The position numbers and the translations under genes are program-made. 21,602 nucleotides of DNA from JBEIVB01 sp040374085 (GTDB lineage Bacteria > Bacteroidota > Bacteroidia > UBA4408), in NCBI GenBank assembly GCA_040374085.1, contig JBEIVB010000040.1, positions 1-21,602 of the forward strand, in the 5' to 3' direction. Positions 1 through 7,549 of this stretch are shown in pieces. The notes beneath the pieces were generated by a model. That model was not told where the DNA came from, searched no databases, and worked only from the letters and a program-made list of their open reading frames with translations. The number at the start of each line of letters is the position of its first letter. Position 1 is the stretch's first letter.

Positions 1-19
1 AGCCAAAGATGACCTTAAT

Positions 20-1108
20 TTATTCGTGGAAATTGAGGATGGAGTGACCACCATCCAACAGGTACTTGTCTTTCCGGAAAATGGTTAGGTCTGCCTGAAC
101 CATTTCTTTAACCAACTCCTCAACCGTTGTTTTAGGCTCCCAGCCCAATTCCGCTTTTGCCTTTGAAGCATCTCCAATTAAAAGGTCTACTTCTGTTGGG
201 CGGAAGTAGCGAGGATCGATCTCCACCAACACCTTTCCGTCGGCTTTATTGATGCCTTTCTCTTCTTCGCCAGAGCCCTGCCACTCCAGGGTTATACCCA
301 CCTCGGCAAAAGCCATCTCAATGAACTTTCGAACCGAAAACTTCCGGTTGGTAGCCAACACATAGTCATCGGCTTTGTCTTGTTGCAGCATCAGCCACAT
401 GCCCTCTACATAATCGCGCGCATGGCCCCAGTCGCGCTCGGCATCAATGTTGCCCATGTAGAGTTTTTCCTGGAGACCTAAGTGAATCTTGGCCACGCCG
501 CGGGTTACTTTTCGCGTAACAAAGGTTTCGCCTCGCAAAGGGCTTTCATGATTGAACAAAATGCCATTACAGGCATACATGCCATAGGCCTCGCGGTAGT
601 TTTTGGTAATCCAAAACGCATACAGTTTGGCTACACCATATGGACTCCGAGGATAAAAGGGAGTGGTTTCTTTTTGGGGAACTTCTTGCACCAAGCCATA
701 TAACTCAGACGTTGAAGCCTGATAGAAGCGGGTAGTCTTTTCCATGCCCAGAATACGAATGGCTTCCAGAATGCGCAAAGCGCCTATTCCATCTGCATTC
801 GCTGTGTATTCGGGCGTTTCAAAGGAAACCTTAACGTGCGATTGAGCCGCAAGGTTATAAATCTCATCCGGCTTGGTTTCTTGAATCAGTCGTATGAGGT
901 TCGTAGAATCCGTTAGATCTCCGTAGTGCAAAAAGAAGTTGACCTTCTGCTCATGGGTGTCCTGATACAAATGGTCTATGCGATCGGTGTTGAAGAGCGA
1001 GCTGCGGCGCTTTATGCCGTGAACAACATACCCTTTAGCCAATAGAAACTCGGCGAGATAGGCACCATCTTGTCCTGTGATGCCGGTAATAAGCGCAACT
1101 TTTGCCAT
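20..1108 (-). CDS. gmd: GDP-mannose 4,6-dehydratase
   Basis: Converts GDP-D-mannose to GDP-4-keto-6-deoxymannose in the cytoplasm, the first step toward GDP-fucose and related deoxysugars used in surface polysaccharides. The 362-residue product has full family length. It shows the N-terminal NAD(P)-binding glycine motif GITGQDGAY (residues 9-17), the family segment GIKRRSSLFNT near residue 31, the short-chain dehydrogenase catalytic set S132-T133-S134-E135 (STSE) with Y157 and K161 (YGVAK), and the RDWGHARDYVEGMW segment. The ATG at 1106-1108 is the only sensible start. A TACATTTG promoter element lies 23 bases upstream, so it is probably transcribed separately from the serine hydrolase gene before it. 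The next enzyme of GDP-fucose synthesis (fcl) may lie just outside the left edge. Function is secure by family motifs. Confidence 0.97.
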   Translation of the reverse strand: MAKVALITGITGQDGAYLAEFLLAKGYVVHGIKRRSSLFNTDRIDHLYQDTHEQKVNFFLHYGDLTDSTNLIRLIQETKPDEIYNLAAQSHVKVSFETPEYTANADGIGALRILEAIRILGMEKTTRFYQASTSELYGLVQEVPQKETTPFYPRSPYGVAKLYAFWITKNYREAYGMYACNGILFNHESPLRGETFVTRKVTRGVAKIHLGLQEKLYMGNIDAERDWGHARDYVEGMWLMLQQDKADDYVLATNRKFSVRKFIEMAFAEVGITLEWQGSGEEEKGINKADGKVLVEIDPRYFRPTEVDLLIGDASKAKAELGWEPKTTVEELVKEMVQADLTIFRKDKYLLDGGHSILNFHE

Positions 1109-1131
1109 GCTTGCAACAAAAATAATTCACG

Positions 1132-1139
1132 CAAATGTA
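1132..1139 (-). promoter_or_regulatory. Putative gmd promoter -7 element
   Basis: The minus strand reads TACATTTG, a perfect match to the Bacteroidota -7 consensus TAnnTTTG, 23 bases before the gmd ATG. No TTG -33 element is visible 19-21 bases upstream, so only half of the promoter is supported. It overlaps the end region of the preceding serine hydrolase gene. Confidence 0.45.
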
Positions 1140-1144
1140 AGCAA

Positions 1145-2326
1145 TTATTGGCCTTTTGCGGGGAGCAATTCCAGCGCTGCATCCATCCAGGTAAAGATGT
1201 CTACCGGGTGGCCGTTGCGCTTTTCCGGAGAGCGTTTGTGACCCAAGCGAACCACCACCAGCTCATGGCGCGGAAGGCAAAGTATGTATTGACCCAAAAT
1301 ACCCCGGGCATAGACCACGTCCTCGTTTGCATATTTCACTGTCCAGAATTGAAAGCCATAGCGTGTATTTGGTGCACCATTTAGTTCTTCGTCCGCAAGT
1401 GCAGCTGGCCGGGTAGCCATTGCCAAATAGGTGCTGTCGATTAACCTGCGACCTTTCCATTTTCCATGGTGCAACAACAGGGTGCCTATGCGGCTGAAGT
1501 CGCGTGCGTTGCTGTTGAAGCAGCAAAAAGCCCGCGGCAGCCCTCCTTTTTTATCTAGGCACCAATGGGCCGGATGGTTGGCCCCCATGGGCTGCCACAA
1601 GGTTTGACTCACCCATTGCGCCAAAGGCATGTGGGTTGCTTTCTCCAGCACCATGGCCAAGAGCTGAGTGTTGCCGCTTTCGTAATCAAAGGTTACACCG
1701 GGCTTGTGCACCACCTTGTAGCGTTGAACCAACTTCTGCAAATCGTCGCCATACAAGGCTTCTGCAGCAAAGCCAAAGGGGTTGAGGTAATCTTCTGTAA
1801 AGTCCATTCCCGAACTCATGGTAAGCAGGTGTCGGAGGGTGAGTTGAGCATTGCTGCCGGTTCGCATCCAGGGTAAAAAATCGCCTACAGGTTGGTCTAA
1901 ACTGCGGATCAAGCCGCGCTGCAAGGCAACCCCCGTAGCCAAGGAAACCACTGACTTGGCCATACTGAAAGAGTTGGAAGCTGAGTCGGGGCCATAGCCA
2001 TCAAAATATTCTTCATATAAAATAGAATCCCGCCAAAGCACCAAAAAAGCGGTGCTTCCGTTAGCCGCATTCAGCTCGGCGTAGTTTCCCAGAGGCCTTT
2101 TCTGATTGTACTGCCTGTGCAAAGGAATGGGCTGCGGCGTGGAGGTAGCCACCGTTGCCAGCGCATCTTTGGTAAACTCATGAATGTCCGGACCCAGCTT
2201 GCCTTTGCCAATGGTGTACTGCAATACGGTGTACACAAAGGTCCGGCCCGTGAACAGCACATACAGATTGAATCCCACCACAAGCGCCAGCAGACTCCAA
2301 AGGAGCATACGCAAAACCCTTTTCAT
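1145..2326 (-). CDS. Membrane-anchored beta-lactamase-fold serine hydrolase (NylB/EstB-like)
   Basis: A 393-residue serine hydrolase of the beta-lactamase/penicillin-binding-protein fold. Residues about 5-26 form a hydrophobic segment (signal anchor), placing the catalytic domain in the periplasm. Active-site motifs are visible: SMAK (S121, K124, the SxxK box), YESGN at 215-219 (Tyr box with the NTQLL continuation typical of this group) and a late GILGQ segment that takes the place of the HTG/KTG box, as in 6-aminohexanoate-dimer-hydrolase-like and esterase-like members. The reading frame stays open upstream to 2503, but that extension would run into the DUF1801 gene. The ATG at 2324-2326, directly before the basic and hydrophobic N-terminus, is the better start. 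It follows the DUF1801 gene by 53 bases and is probably co-transcribed with it. The substrate cannot be told from sequence. Confidence 0.85.
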   Translation of the reverse strand: MKRVLRMLLWSLLALVVGFNLYVLFTGRTFVYTVLQYTIGKGKLGPDIHEFTKDALATVATSTPQPIPLHRQYNQKRPLGNYAELNAANGSTAFLVLWRDSILYEEYFDGYGPDSASNSFSMAKSVVSLATGVALQRGLIRSLDQPVGDFLPWMRTGSNAQLTLRHLLTMSSGMDFTEDYLNPFGFAAEALYGDDLQKLVQRYKVVHKPGVTFDYESGNTQLLAMVLEKATHMPLAQWVSQTLWQPMGANHPAHWCLDKKGGLPRAFCCFNSNARDFSRIGTLLLHHGKWKGRRLIDSTYLAMATRPAALADEELNGAPNTRYGFQFWTVKYANEDVVYARGILGQYILCLPRHELVVVRLGHKRSPEKRNGHPVDIFTWMDAALELLPAKGQ

Positions 2327-2379
2327 GCCATATTTCTTATGCCACAAGTTCGGTTTTTTTTCGGAATCTCTATCTATGC

Positions 2380-2832
2380 CTAGTGTTTTTCTTTGCCGAA
2401 GGTGGCATCCACGCACGCCATCCAATCTTGCGGAGTCATTCGCCCGGCCAATTGAGCCAACAGTTGGGTGGGAATGCGATAAGGCCGTTTGAAACGCACA
2501 CATCCCTTGCCCATGTCCAGGCGCATAGGAACCTGTTCAGTCCACGCCTCTTTGAACCAGGCGCTGAGTTCAGCACTTCCATATAAGCCTATGTGATGCA
2601 GCGATATGCCGCTCTTCTTCACGCAGATGCCCAAAAAACCCAAGGGCTTTTTGGCATCGCCCAAGTAGCCTTTTGGATATAAACTCAGCGGTACCACAAA
2701 CGAGGGCATGTTGTACTGTATGGTTTCTTCAAATCCTTTAGGCAGGTGGGAACGGAAAATGTTGAGGAGGGTTTCCATGGCTTCCCGATCAACTTCCTCC
2801 AGGTCTTTGAGATAGTCCGATACAGATTTCAT
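2380..2832 (-). CDS. DUF1801 family protein
   Basis: A 150-residue soluble protein matching the DUF1801 (YdhG-like) pattern: an N-terminal helix pair (MKSVSDYLKDL), a central EETIQYNMPSF segment in which the invariant tyrosine and proline of the family are present, and a C-terminal part with GKGCVRFKRPYRIP. Members are small fold-defined proteins without an established reaction. The ATG lies nine bases after the stop of the GH3-hydrolase gene with an AAGG Shine-Dalgarno-like stretch four bases before it, so the two are almost certainly co-transcribed. No signal peptide is seen. The family call is firm, the function unknown. Confidence 0.85.
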   Translation of the reverse strand: MKSVSDYLKDLEEVDREAMETLLNIFRSHLPKGFEETIQYNMPSFVVPLSLYPKGYLGDAKKPLGFLGICVKKSGISLHHIGLYGSAELSAWFKEAWTEQVPMRLDMGKGCVRFKRPYRIPTQLLAQLAGRMTPQDWMACVDATFGKEKH

Positions 2833-2841
2833 AACCTTAAA

Positions 2842-5800
2842 TCAATGTTGTCGATGGATGCCAATGGACTCATACAACAATTCCTGAACACGTGTACGGA
2901 CACTTAATTCGATGAGTTTTTTGTTGGTGGCATCGGGATTCACTCTGTTGCTGAGAAAAACAAAAAGCAGGCCGTTGGCAGGATCGGCCCAAACCATGGT
3001 GCCGGTAAAACCGGTATGCCCAAAACTCTCGTGCGATGCCATTCGGCTGCATGGACTGTCTTTTTGCATAGTGGGTTCCGGCTTGTCGAAGCCCAATCCA
3101 CGCCGTACGCCTTGATTGCAGAATTGGCAGCGGATGAATTCCTGAACGGTCTCTTTGCTGATGTATCGCTCACCGCCATATTCACCCTTGTTGAGGTACA
3201 TTTGGAAAAGGGCCGCTAGATCGAAGGCGTTCGAAAACAACCCGGCATGGCCTGCCACCCCACCCAGCATGGCAGCACCCTGATCGTGCACGTATCCACG
3301 CAAAAGCTGCTTTCGGAAACGGGTGTCGTTTTCTGTAGGCATAATGCGTGCAGCCGGCAAACTGCGCAAAGGAAGGTACCTCATGGTGGGCAGTCCCAAA
3401 CGCGCATATATTCTATCGCTGTAATCCAGTAGCGGAGTCCTTGTCTCTTTTTCAATAAATGCTTTTGCATAATAATAGCCTACGTCGCTATAGAGATAAT
3501 GCTTACTGGATTCAAGAGGAGATGCGGTAATACGCGCAACGAGACTATCTTTCCATGCGTTTTGCATATACATGCTGTCTGCCACCTGAATCTCAAATCC
3601 CGGTGATGGTCTTTTCTGGTATATGGTGGCACGGGGCCCCGCGCTGTCCAGGGTGCTTAAAAACACCGGTACAAAGGGTTTCAGCCTGCCGGTGTGGGTG
3701 AGTTGTTCCCGAAAGCTGAGGTCTTTTTTGTTGCTCACAGAAAGTTCGGGTAAGTACTTACTGTAAGGCTCATCGAGCTTGAATTTCTTAGCATCGAAAA
3801 GTTGCATCAACGAAAGGGTGCTGGATGCTACTTTGGTTATGGAAGCCAAGTCGTAAACGCTTTTTTCCGTTACTTTTTCCTTGGCATCGTATGAAGCACT
3901 TCCGAAAGATTTATAATAAAAAACCTTTCCGTTTTTAGCCGCCAATATCTGACATCCGGGAAATGCCTTCTCACTTATTGCCCGTTGAACCAGGCTGTCG
4001 ATTTGCTTCAGTTTTGAAGATTCGATGTTCAGCGATACAGGGTTTACCACCTGCAAACGAGTGGGCTTGGGTAGAGCAATGCCCGAGCCCATGCTAAACC
4101 AAGGCGGAACCGCCACCGGTAATTTGCCTGGTGTTGTGGCTGCGCCAAAGATTGCTTCTGCACAGAGTTGCTCCGTGGCGTCGGTCTCTTCATAAGGCAT
4201 CAATACAGCATCGAGGCTATCCAATCCATTAAAACGCGCCAGCGCGTATGGATTCCCAAAAAGGCTCAACACAACCTTCGATTTCTGCTTCACGGCTTGA
4301 ACAAAGGAGATGGTTTCTTGAACTACATTAAAGTTGTTGTCTGCTTTTCGCGTTGTGTTCTCAACTGAAACAAGCACCAAATTATAGTTTTGTAAACTTC
4401 TCAGTAAGCTGTCGCGCAACGCTGTACCGGCTTTAGAGGGTAGGTTATAGGCATCTATGCGAGCGTAACGATCGAGGGTTTGCTGGAAAACAGAAGGCTC
4501 CGATTCCCCTATGCATACACTGGCAATGCTCAGCGTATCCAGCCGACGGAGAGGCAGCAGGTTGTTTTTGTTTTGAAGACAGGTGAGGGCTGCGCCATAA
4601 AGCTTTTGTATAAGTGCCTCGTCTGGATCGCTGTTAAGATCTTCAATAAGGTTTGCAGTATCTATAGGCTCCAGATTGTTTAATCCGGCCCATTGTTTGG
4701 CTAAAAGAATTTTATAACAATGCTCGTCAATTTCTTCCTGAGAGATGAGGCATGAATCTACCGCTTGTCGGATGAGCTTCACCGCTGCCGGAACATCCTC
4801 CGGGAATAAAAGCACATCGTTGCCGGCCATTAAGGCTTTTAGGCTTACTTCGCCTGGAGAATAAAATGCGCTTACTCCTTTCATATCCAGCGCATCGGTA
4901 AAAACCAATCCTTTGAAACCCAACGTGTCACGCAGCAAATTGGTTACGATGGGTTTGGATATGCTGGCGGCAGAGTAACGTGCAGTGTCGTGAAAAGGCA
5001 CATGCAGGTGGCCTACCATTACGCTCATCATGCCTTCATCCATCAGACTGCGGAATGGGAATAGCTCCAAGCTGTCGAGCCGTATTTTCCCAAAAGGCAA
5101 AACCGGTAAGCCTTTGTGCGAATCCACGTCGGTATCGCCGTGCCCCGGGAAGTGTTTCCCACATGCAATGATGCTGTTGTCTTGCAACCCATACATGTAT
5201 GCCAAGCCCTTATTTACAACGTTATTTTTATCCTGTCCGAAGGAACGAAAACCAATAACCGGATTCAGAGGATTGCTGTTTACGTCGATTACAGGAGCAA
5301 AGTTGATGTGCATGCCCATTCGTTCGCATTGCCCCGCAATGTGCGTACCCATGGCATATATTAGGCTATCGGTTTGTATCGCACCCAATGTCAGTTGTTT
5401 CGGAAAGGAGAGGGTGCTGTCTAAGCGCATGCCCAAGCCCCATTCACCGTCTATAGCAATGAACAGTGGAACTTTTGAAATACTTTGGTAATAATTGGTA
5501 AGGCGTGCCTGCCGCATAGGCCCCCCCTGAAAAAAGATAAGCCCCCCAATTTTGTTTTGTGTGATGAGGTTGGCTACTGCTTCAACGTGATCTTTTCCCC
5601 TATTGGAATAGGCAGCTACCATAAACAGTTGCCCAATACGTTCTTCTGGAGTCATGTCGGCCATCACATGTTTTGCCCAGCGAACAGAAGGATATGCCTT
5701 ACGCTCTACAGGGTCTTTGAGCACCAAGCGACCGCCTTTTTTTCTTCCGGATCGAATCTTTTTTTTCTTTTTCTTTTTTTTCTTTTTTCGGTGATAACCC

Positions 5801-5943
5801 GGGCGATGGCGGATGCTCGCTTCTGCTTTCTGACCACCAGTTTGGGGCAATGGCCACCAGGGTGCAACATCCGCTCCCAACAAAAATACCACTAGGGCGA
5901 TGGCCCAAATTCGAATCCGCTTCACCTTCGCGAAATTACCCAT
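2842..5943 (-). CDS. Exported GH3 glycosidase fused to beta-lactamase-fold serine hydrolase
   Basis: A two-domain envelope enzyme of about 1,033 residues. Numbering here counts from a TTG at 5949; the ATG at 5941-5943 (residue 3) is preferred because it is a standard codon. A basic hydrophobic leader (about 8-30) suggests export. A very basic linker follows, including ten consecutive lysines at 55-64. The GH3 domain (about 95-420) carries KHFPGHGDT (265-273), the VDSH dyad D276/H278 known from NagZ-type N-acetylglucosaminidases, and the likely nucleophile D352 in FTDALDM. The C-terminal hydrolase (about 640-1030) has SITK (S703/K706), YSD (820-822) and HTG (978-980). This GH3-plus-hydrolase layout recurs in Bacteroidota. 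A role in peptidoglycan or muropeptide turnover is inferred, and the specificity of the second domain is unknown. It lies 50 bases after the DUF6427-like gene and nine before DUF1801. Confidence 0.9.
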   Translation of the reverse strand: MGNFAKVKRIRIWAIALVVFLLGADVAPWWPLPQTGGQKAEASIRHRPGYHRKKKKKKKKKKIRSGRKKGGRLVLKDPVERKAYPSVRWAKHVMADMTPEERIGQLFMVAAYSNRGKDHVEAVANLITQNKIGGLIFFQGGPMRQARLTNYYQSISKVPLFIAIDGEWGLGMRLDSTLSFPKQLTLGAIQTDSLIYAMGTHIAGQCERMGMHINFAPVIDVNSNPLNPVIGFRSFGQDKNNVVNKGLAYMYGLQDNSIIACGKHFPGHGDTDVDSHKGLPVLPFGKIRLDSLELFPFRSLMDEGMMSVMVGHLHVPFHDTARYSAASISKPIVTNLLRDTLGFKGLVFTDALDMKGVSAFYSPGEVSLKALMAGNDVLLFPEDVPAAVKLIRQAVDSCLISQEEIDEHCYKILLAKQWAGLNNLEPIDTANLIEDLNSDPDEALIQKLYGAALTCLQNKNNLLPLRRLDTLSIASVCIGESEPSVFQQTLDRYARIDAYNLPSKAGTALRDSLLRSLQNYNLVLVSVENTTRKADNNFNVVQETISFVQAVKQKSKVVLSLFGNPYALARFNGLDSLDAVLMPYEETDATEQLCAEAIFGAATTPGKLPVAVPPWFSMGSGIALPKPTRLQVVNPVSLNIESSKLKQIDSLVQRAISEKAFPGCQILAAKNGKVFYYKSFGSASYDAKEKVTEKSVYDLASITKVASSTLSLMQLFDAKKFKLDEPYSKYLPELSVSNKKDLSFREQLTHTGRLKPFVPVFLSTLDSAGPRATIYQKRPSPGFEIQVADSMYMQNAWKDSLVARITASPLESSKHYLYSDVGYYYAKAFIEKETRTPLLDYSDRIYARLGLPTMRYLPLRSLPAARIMPTENDTRFRKQLLRGYVHDQGAAMLGGVAGHAGLFSNAFDLAALFQMYLNKGEYGGERYISKETVQEFIRCQFCNQGVRRGLGFDKPEPTMQKDSPCSRMASHESFGHTGFTGTMVWADPANGLLFVFLSNRVNPDATNKKLIELSVRTRVQELLYESIGIHRQH

Positions 5944-5993
5944 AGCCAATGGGTAGCAGGCGCATGGCCCAACAAGTTTTCAACAGGAAAGGC

Positions 5994-6974
5994 CTAAATG
6001 GGCGCGTACAGGTGTAGGCACACTACCGCCAAAAATCCCGAAAACAGCAGCTCGGCCACCCACCAACGCCTCATCTCCAAAAACATGTTGGCCATGTAAA
6101 GCCCCACAGGCAAGGAACAAAAGCCCAAGAAATGAAGGCTGGCAAAAGGAGATAGGAAAAAGCAAAGGATCGAAAGGGCCAGCATCCAAACAAACACCAC
6201 GGTGAGGTTGCGGCTGAAAATTGTGTTTACAGGCAAACCCAACAGCAATCGGAAAAACGAGAACAGGATCAGCAACCCCAAACAACTCAACAGAGCCTGA
6301 TAATGCCAAGGCCAGGATGCAATGGGAACCAGAGAAAAGTCTGCAGGAAAAAAAACCTTCTCCTGAAAAAACCAACCCAGCCGATCCCACCAGTCGTACC
6401 AGGTAAAGACAAAGGCATAAGGCAACAACAGGCCCACCAATGCCACAATCCATTCCCTCCAAATGAAGGGTCGAATCACCATTAATCCCACCCAAACAAG
6501 AGGATAAAAAACCAAGGTAGGGAAGAAGAAAAGAGAGGCAATCGAAATCCACACCGAGGCATCAAAGTACAGGGCCATGGCAATGGACTGCCGGTACGAA
6601 CGCATCATGCGCTGCAAGGCCATCATCAAGCACAGCATGGCGGGTTGAATCGGGCTTAGGGCCTGAAAACTTCTGCTGCAGCTCATCAGCAAAACAAACA
6701 TCAAGCCCGGTACAAACGACTTTCGGCTGAGCATGCCAAAATGATCTACTAGGTAGTTGAACCAATAAGCTTCAATCAACACCAACGCAAAAGCAACACC
6801 GGTGCGCACAAGAGCAGAGCTGCCAACAGCCCACCACAACACATCAAATAAGGGCATGGAGTTGCTCACCGGAATGAGGTTCGGCTCCTGAAAGGCAGGA
6901 AACCAAAGCAGGAAGCCCACAATAGGAATCAACAACATGGGCAGTACATTGCCACTTCTAAAGAGACTAATCAT
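5994..6974 (-). CDS. Polytopic inner-membrane protein, DUF6427-like
   Basis: A 326-residue, very hydrophobic protein with roughly eight to ten predicted membrane segments and many Trp and Phe residues. The N-terminus MISLFRSGNVLPMLLIP and the overall layout match the DUF6427 family of Bacteroidota membrane proteins, whose function is not established. The frame is open upstream to 7256, but that extension is basic, low in hydrophobicity and lies antisense to a small plus-strand gene. The ATG at 6972-6974 is therefore chosen. It is the first gene of an apparent four-gene minus-strand unit leading into the GH3 hydrolase. Its neighbour across the divergent promoter resembles DUF6341, a family I recall occurring near DUF6427 genes, which supports both assignments. 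Confidence 0.75.
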   Translation of the reverse strand: MISLFRSGNVLPMLLIPIVGFLLWFPAFQEPNLIPVSNSMPLFDVLWWAVGSSALVRTGVAFALVLIEAYWFNYLVDHFGMLSRKSFVPGLMFVLLMSCSRSFQALSPIQPAMLCLMMALQRMMRSYRQSIAMALYFDASVWISIASLFFFPTLVFYPLVWVGLMVIRPFIWREWIVALVGLLLPYAFVFTWYDWWDRLGWFFQEKVFFPADFSLVPIASWPWHYQALLSCLGLLILFSFFRLLLGLPVNTIFSRNLTVVFVWMLALSILCFFLSPFASLHFLGFCSLPVGLYMANMFLEMRRWWVAELLFSGFLAVVCLHLYAPI

Positions 6975-6985
6975 GCCAATTGAAG

Positions 6986-7017
6986 TTGTAGATTTTTGTG
7001 ATTTTCCATTACCTTTG
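6986..7017 (+). promoter_or_regulatory. Bacteroidota-type promoter for the small membrane protein gene
   Basis: TTG at 6986-6988 and TACCTTTG at 7010-7017 are separated by 21 bases. This matches the Bacteroidota housekeeping pattern TTG-N19-21-TAnnTTTG at every defined position. The expected start site is near 7021-7025, giving a leader of about 15 bases before the ATG at 7038. Confidence 0.6.
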
Positions 7018-7024
7018 GGGCGAA

Positions 7025-7032
7025 CAAATGTA
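7025..7032 (-). promoter_or_regulatory. Putative -7 element for the DUF6427-like operon
   Basis: The minus strand reads TACATTTG, a full TAnnTTTG match about 50 bases upstream of the DUF6427-like ATG. No TTG is seen at the expected -33 distance. It would fire divergently to the plus-strand promoter just to its left, so initiating polymerases would compete. Confidence 0.4.
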
Positions 7033-7037
7033 CTTCC

Positions 7038-7226
7038 ATGGACGGTTTTTTCTACGCTACGGCCGACTTTTTTGAGGCCCTTTATCCCCTGTTCAAAGCG
7101 GTTGGACGATTCACCGACGGTTTCTTTGCAATTGCGGTGGCTGTCCTCTCTTTTTATTGGATCAACTACTTGAGGCAGCACCCGGATGCGATACAATCGA
7201 ACCGGATTGAAGACCAACCCAAGTAA
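7038..7226 (+). CDS. Small single-helix membrane protein, DUF6341-like
   Basis: A 62-residue protein with an amphipathic aromatic N-terminal half (MDGFFYATADFFEALYPLF), one hydrophobic helix at about 30-44, and a short charged tail after YWINYLRQ. Size, topology and the YWIxxLR segment resemble DUF6341 proteins, small conserved Bacteroidota proteins of unknown function. A full-consensus promoter lies at the right distance upstream, which supports it as a real gene rather than an antisense shadow of the extended DUF6427-like frame. It is followed by a terminator-type hairpin. I am confident that it is a gene and less sure of the family name. Confidence 0.7.
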   Translation: MDGFFYATADFFEALYPLFKAVGRFTDGFFAIAVAVLSFYWINYLRQHPDAIQSNRIEDQPK

Positions 7227-7240
7227 CAACAGACTAAACA

Positions 7241-7264
7241 GGTGACCAAAGGTCACCTTTTTTT
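7241..7264 (+). terminator. Intrinsic terminator-type hairpin abutting a start codon
   Basis: AGGTGACC (7241-7248), loop AAA, GGTCACCT (7252-7259): a perfect 8-base-pair stem followed by a T-run through 7264. It ends the small membrane-protein transcript 14 bases after its stop codon. The T-tract runs directly into the ATG at 7265 of the next gene on the same strand, so it may act as an attenuator for the mgtC-type unit rather than as a full stop. Confidence 0.75.
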
Positions 7265-7543
7265 ATGCCGTCAGAGCCATTTGGAGTAAGCCTGTGGGAA
7301 GGTGCAGAGGTCCACGCTCCCACTGAAGATGAGTTTCGTGAGGCGCTCACCTTGGTTCTGCGTGAGGAGCTGAACCGCAAACCCGAGCGTGTGTTTCAAT
7401 TCCTGTATCGGGTTGACGTCGACGAGGCAAAAACACGCACGGCCCTTCTCGACCCTGATCCTCCTAAGGCGTTGGCCAAGCTCATTGTGGATCGCTTAAT
7501 CATGACTTGGCACATACGTCAATCATATAAACGAAAAGAATAA
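7265..7543 (+). CDS. Conserved-looking small protein of unknown function
   Basis: A 92-residue soluble protein that I do not recognise by name. It is rich in charged residues, with a helical middle (EDEFREALTLVLREELN), an FLYRVDVDE segment, a PKALAKLIVDRL helix and a basic tail. The FLYRVDVDE...ALAKLIVDR arrangement recalls a short uncharacterised Bacteroidota protein family, but I cannot confirm this. It stops six bases before the MgtC-family ATG, indicating co-transcription and perhaps translational coupling. The ATG follows directly on the T-tract of a hairpin, leaving no room for a ribosome binding site unless the hairpin region itself serves. A downstream non-ATG start is an alternative. 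Confidence 0.65.
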   Translation: MPSEPFGVSLWEGAEVHAPTEDEFREALTLVLREELNRKPERVFQFLYRVDVDEAKTRTALLDPDPPKALAKLIVDRLIMTWHIRQSYKRKE

Positions 7544-7549
7544 TTTCCC

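Noticed and set aside
2327..2503. N-terminal extension of the serine hydrolase
   Set aside because: It would overlap the well-supported DUF1801 gene by over 100 bases, and the sequence before MKRVLRMLLW has no domain character. The downstream ATG gives a clean membrane anchor.
5030..5491. 153-codon plus-strand frame opposite the GH3 domain
   Set aside because: Antisense to conserved catalytic GH3 codons. Composition rich in Pro, Ser, Cys and Met is typical of a shadow frame.
5944..5949. TTG start two codons before the ATG of the GH3-hydrolase gene
   Set aside because: An ATG two codons later makes a non-standard start unnecessary. The difference has no effect on the protein.
5980..6552. 190-codon minus-strand frame inside the DUF6427-like gene
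   Set aside because: Cysteine-, leucine- and glycine-rich shadow in another frame of a real membrane-protein gene, with no independent motif.
6975..7256. N-terminal extension of the DUF6427-like protein
   Set aside because: It is antisense to the small DUF6341-like gene and its promoter, and it is basic and not membrane-like. The family begins at MISLF.
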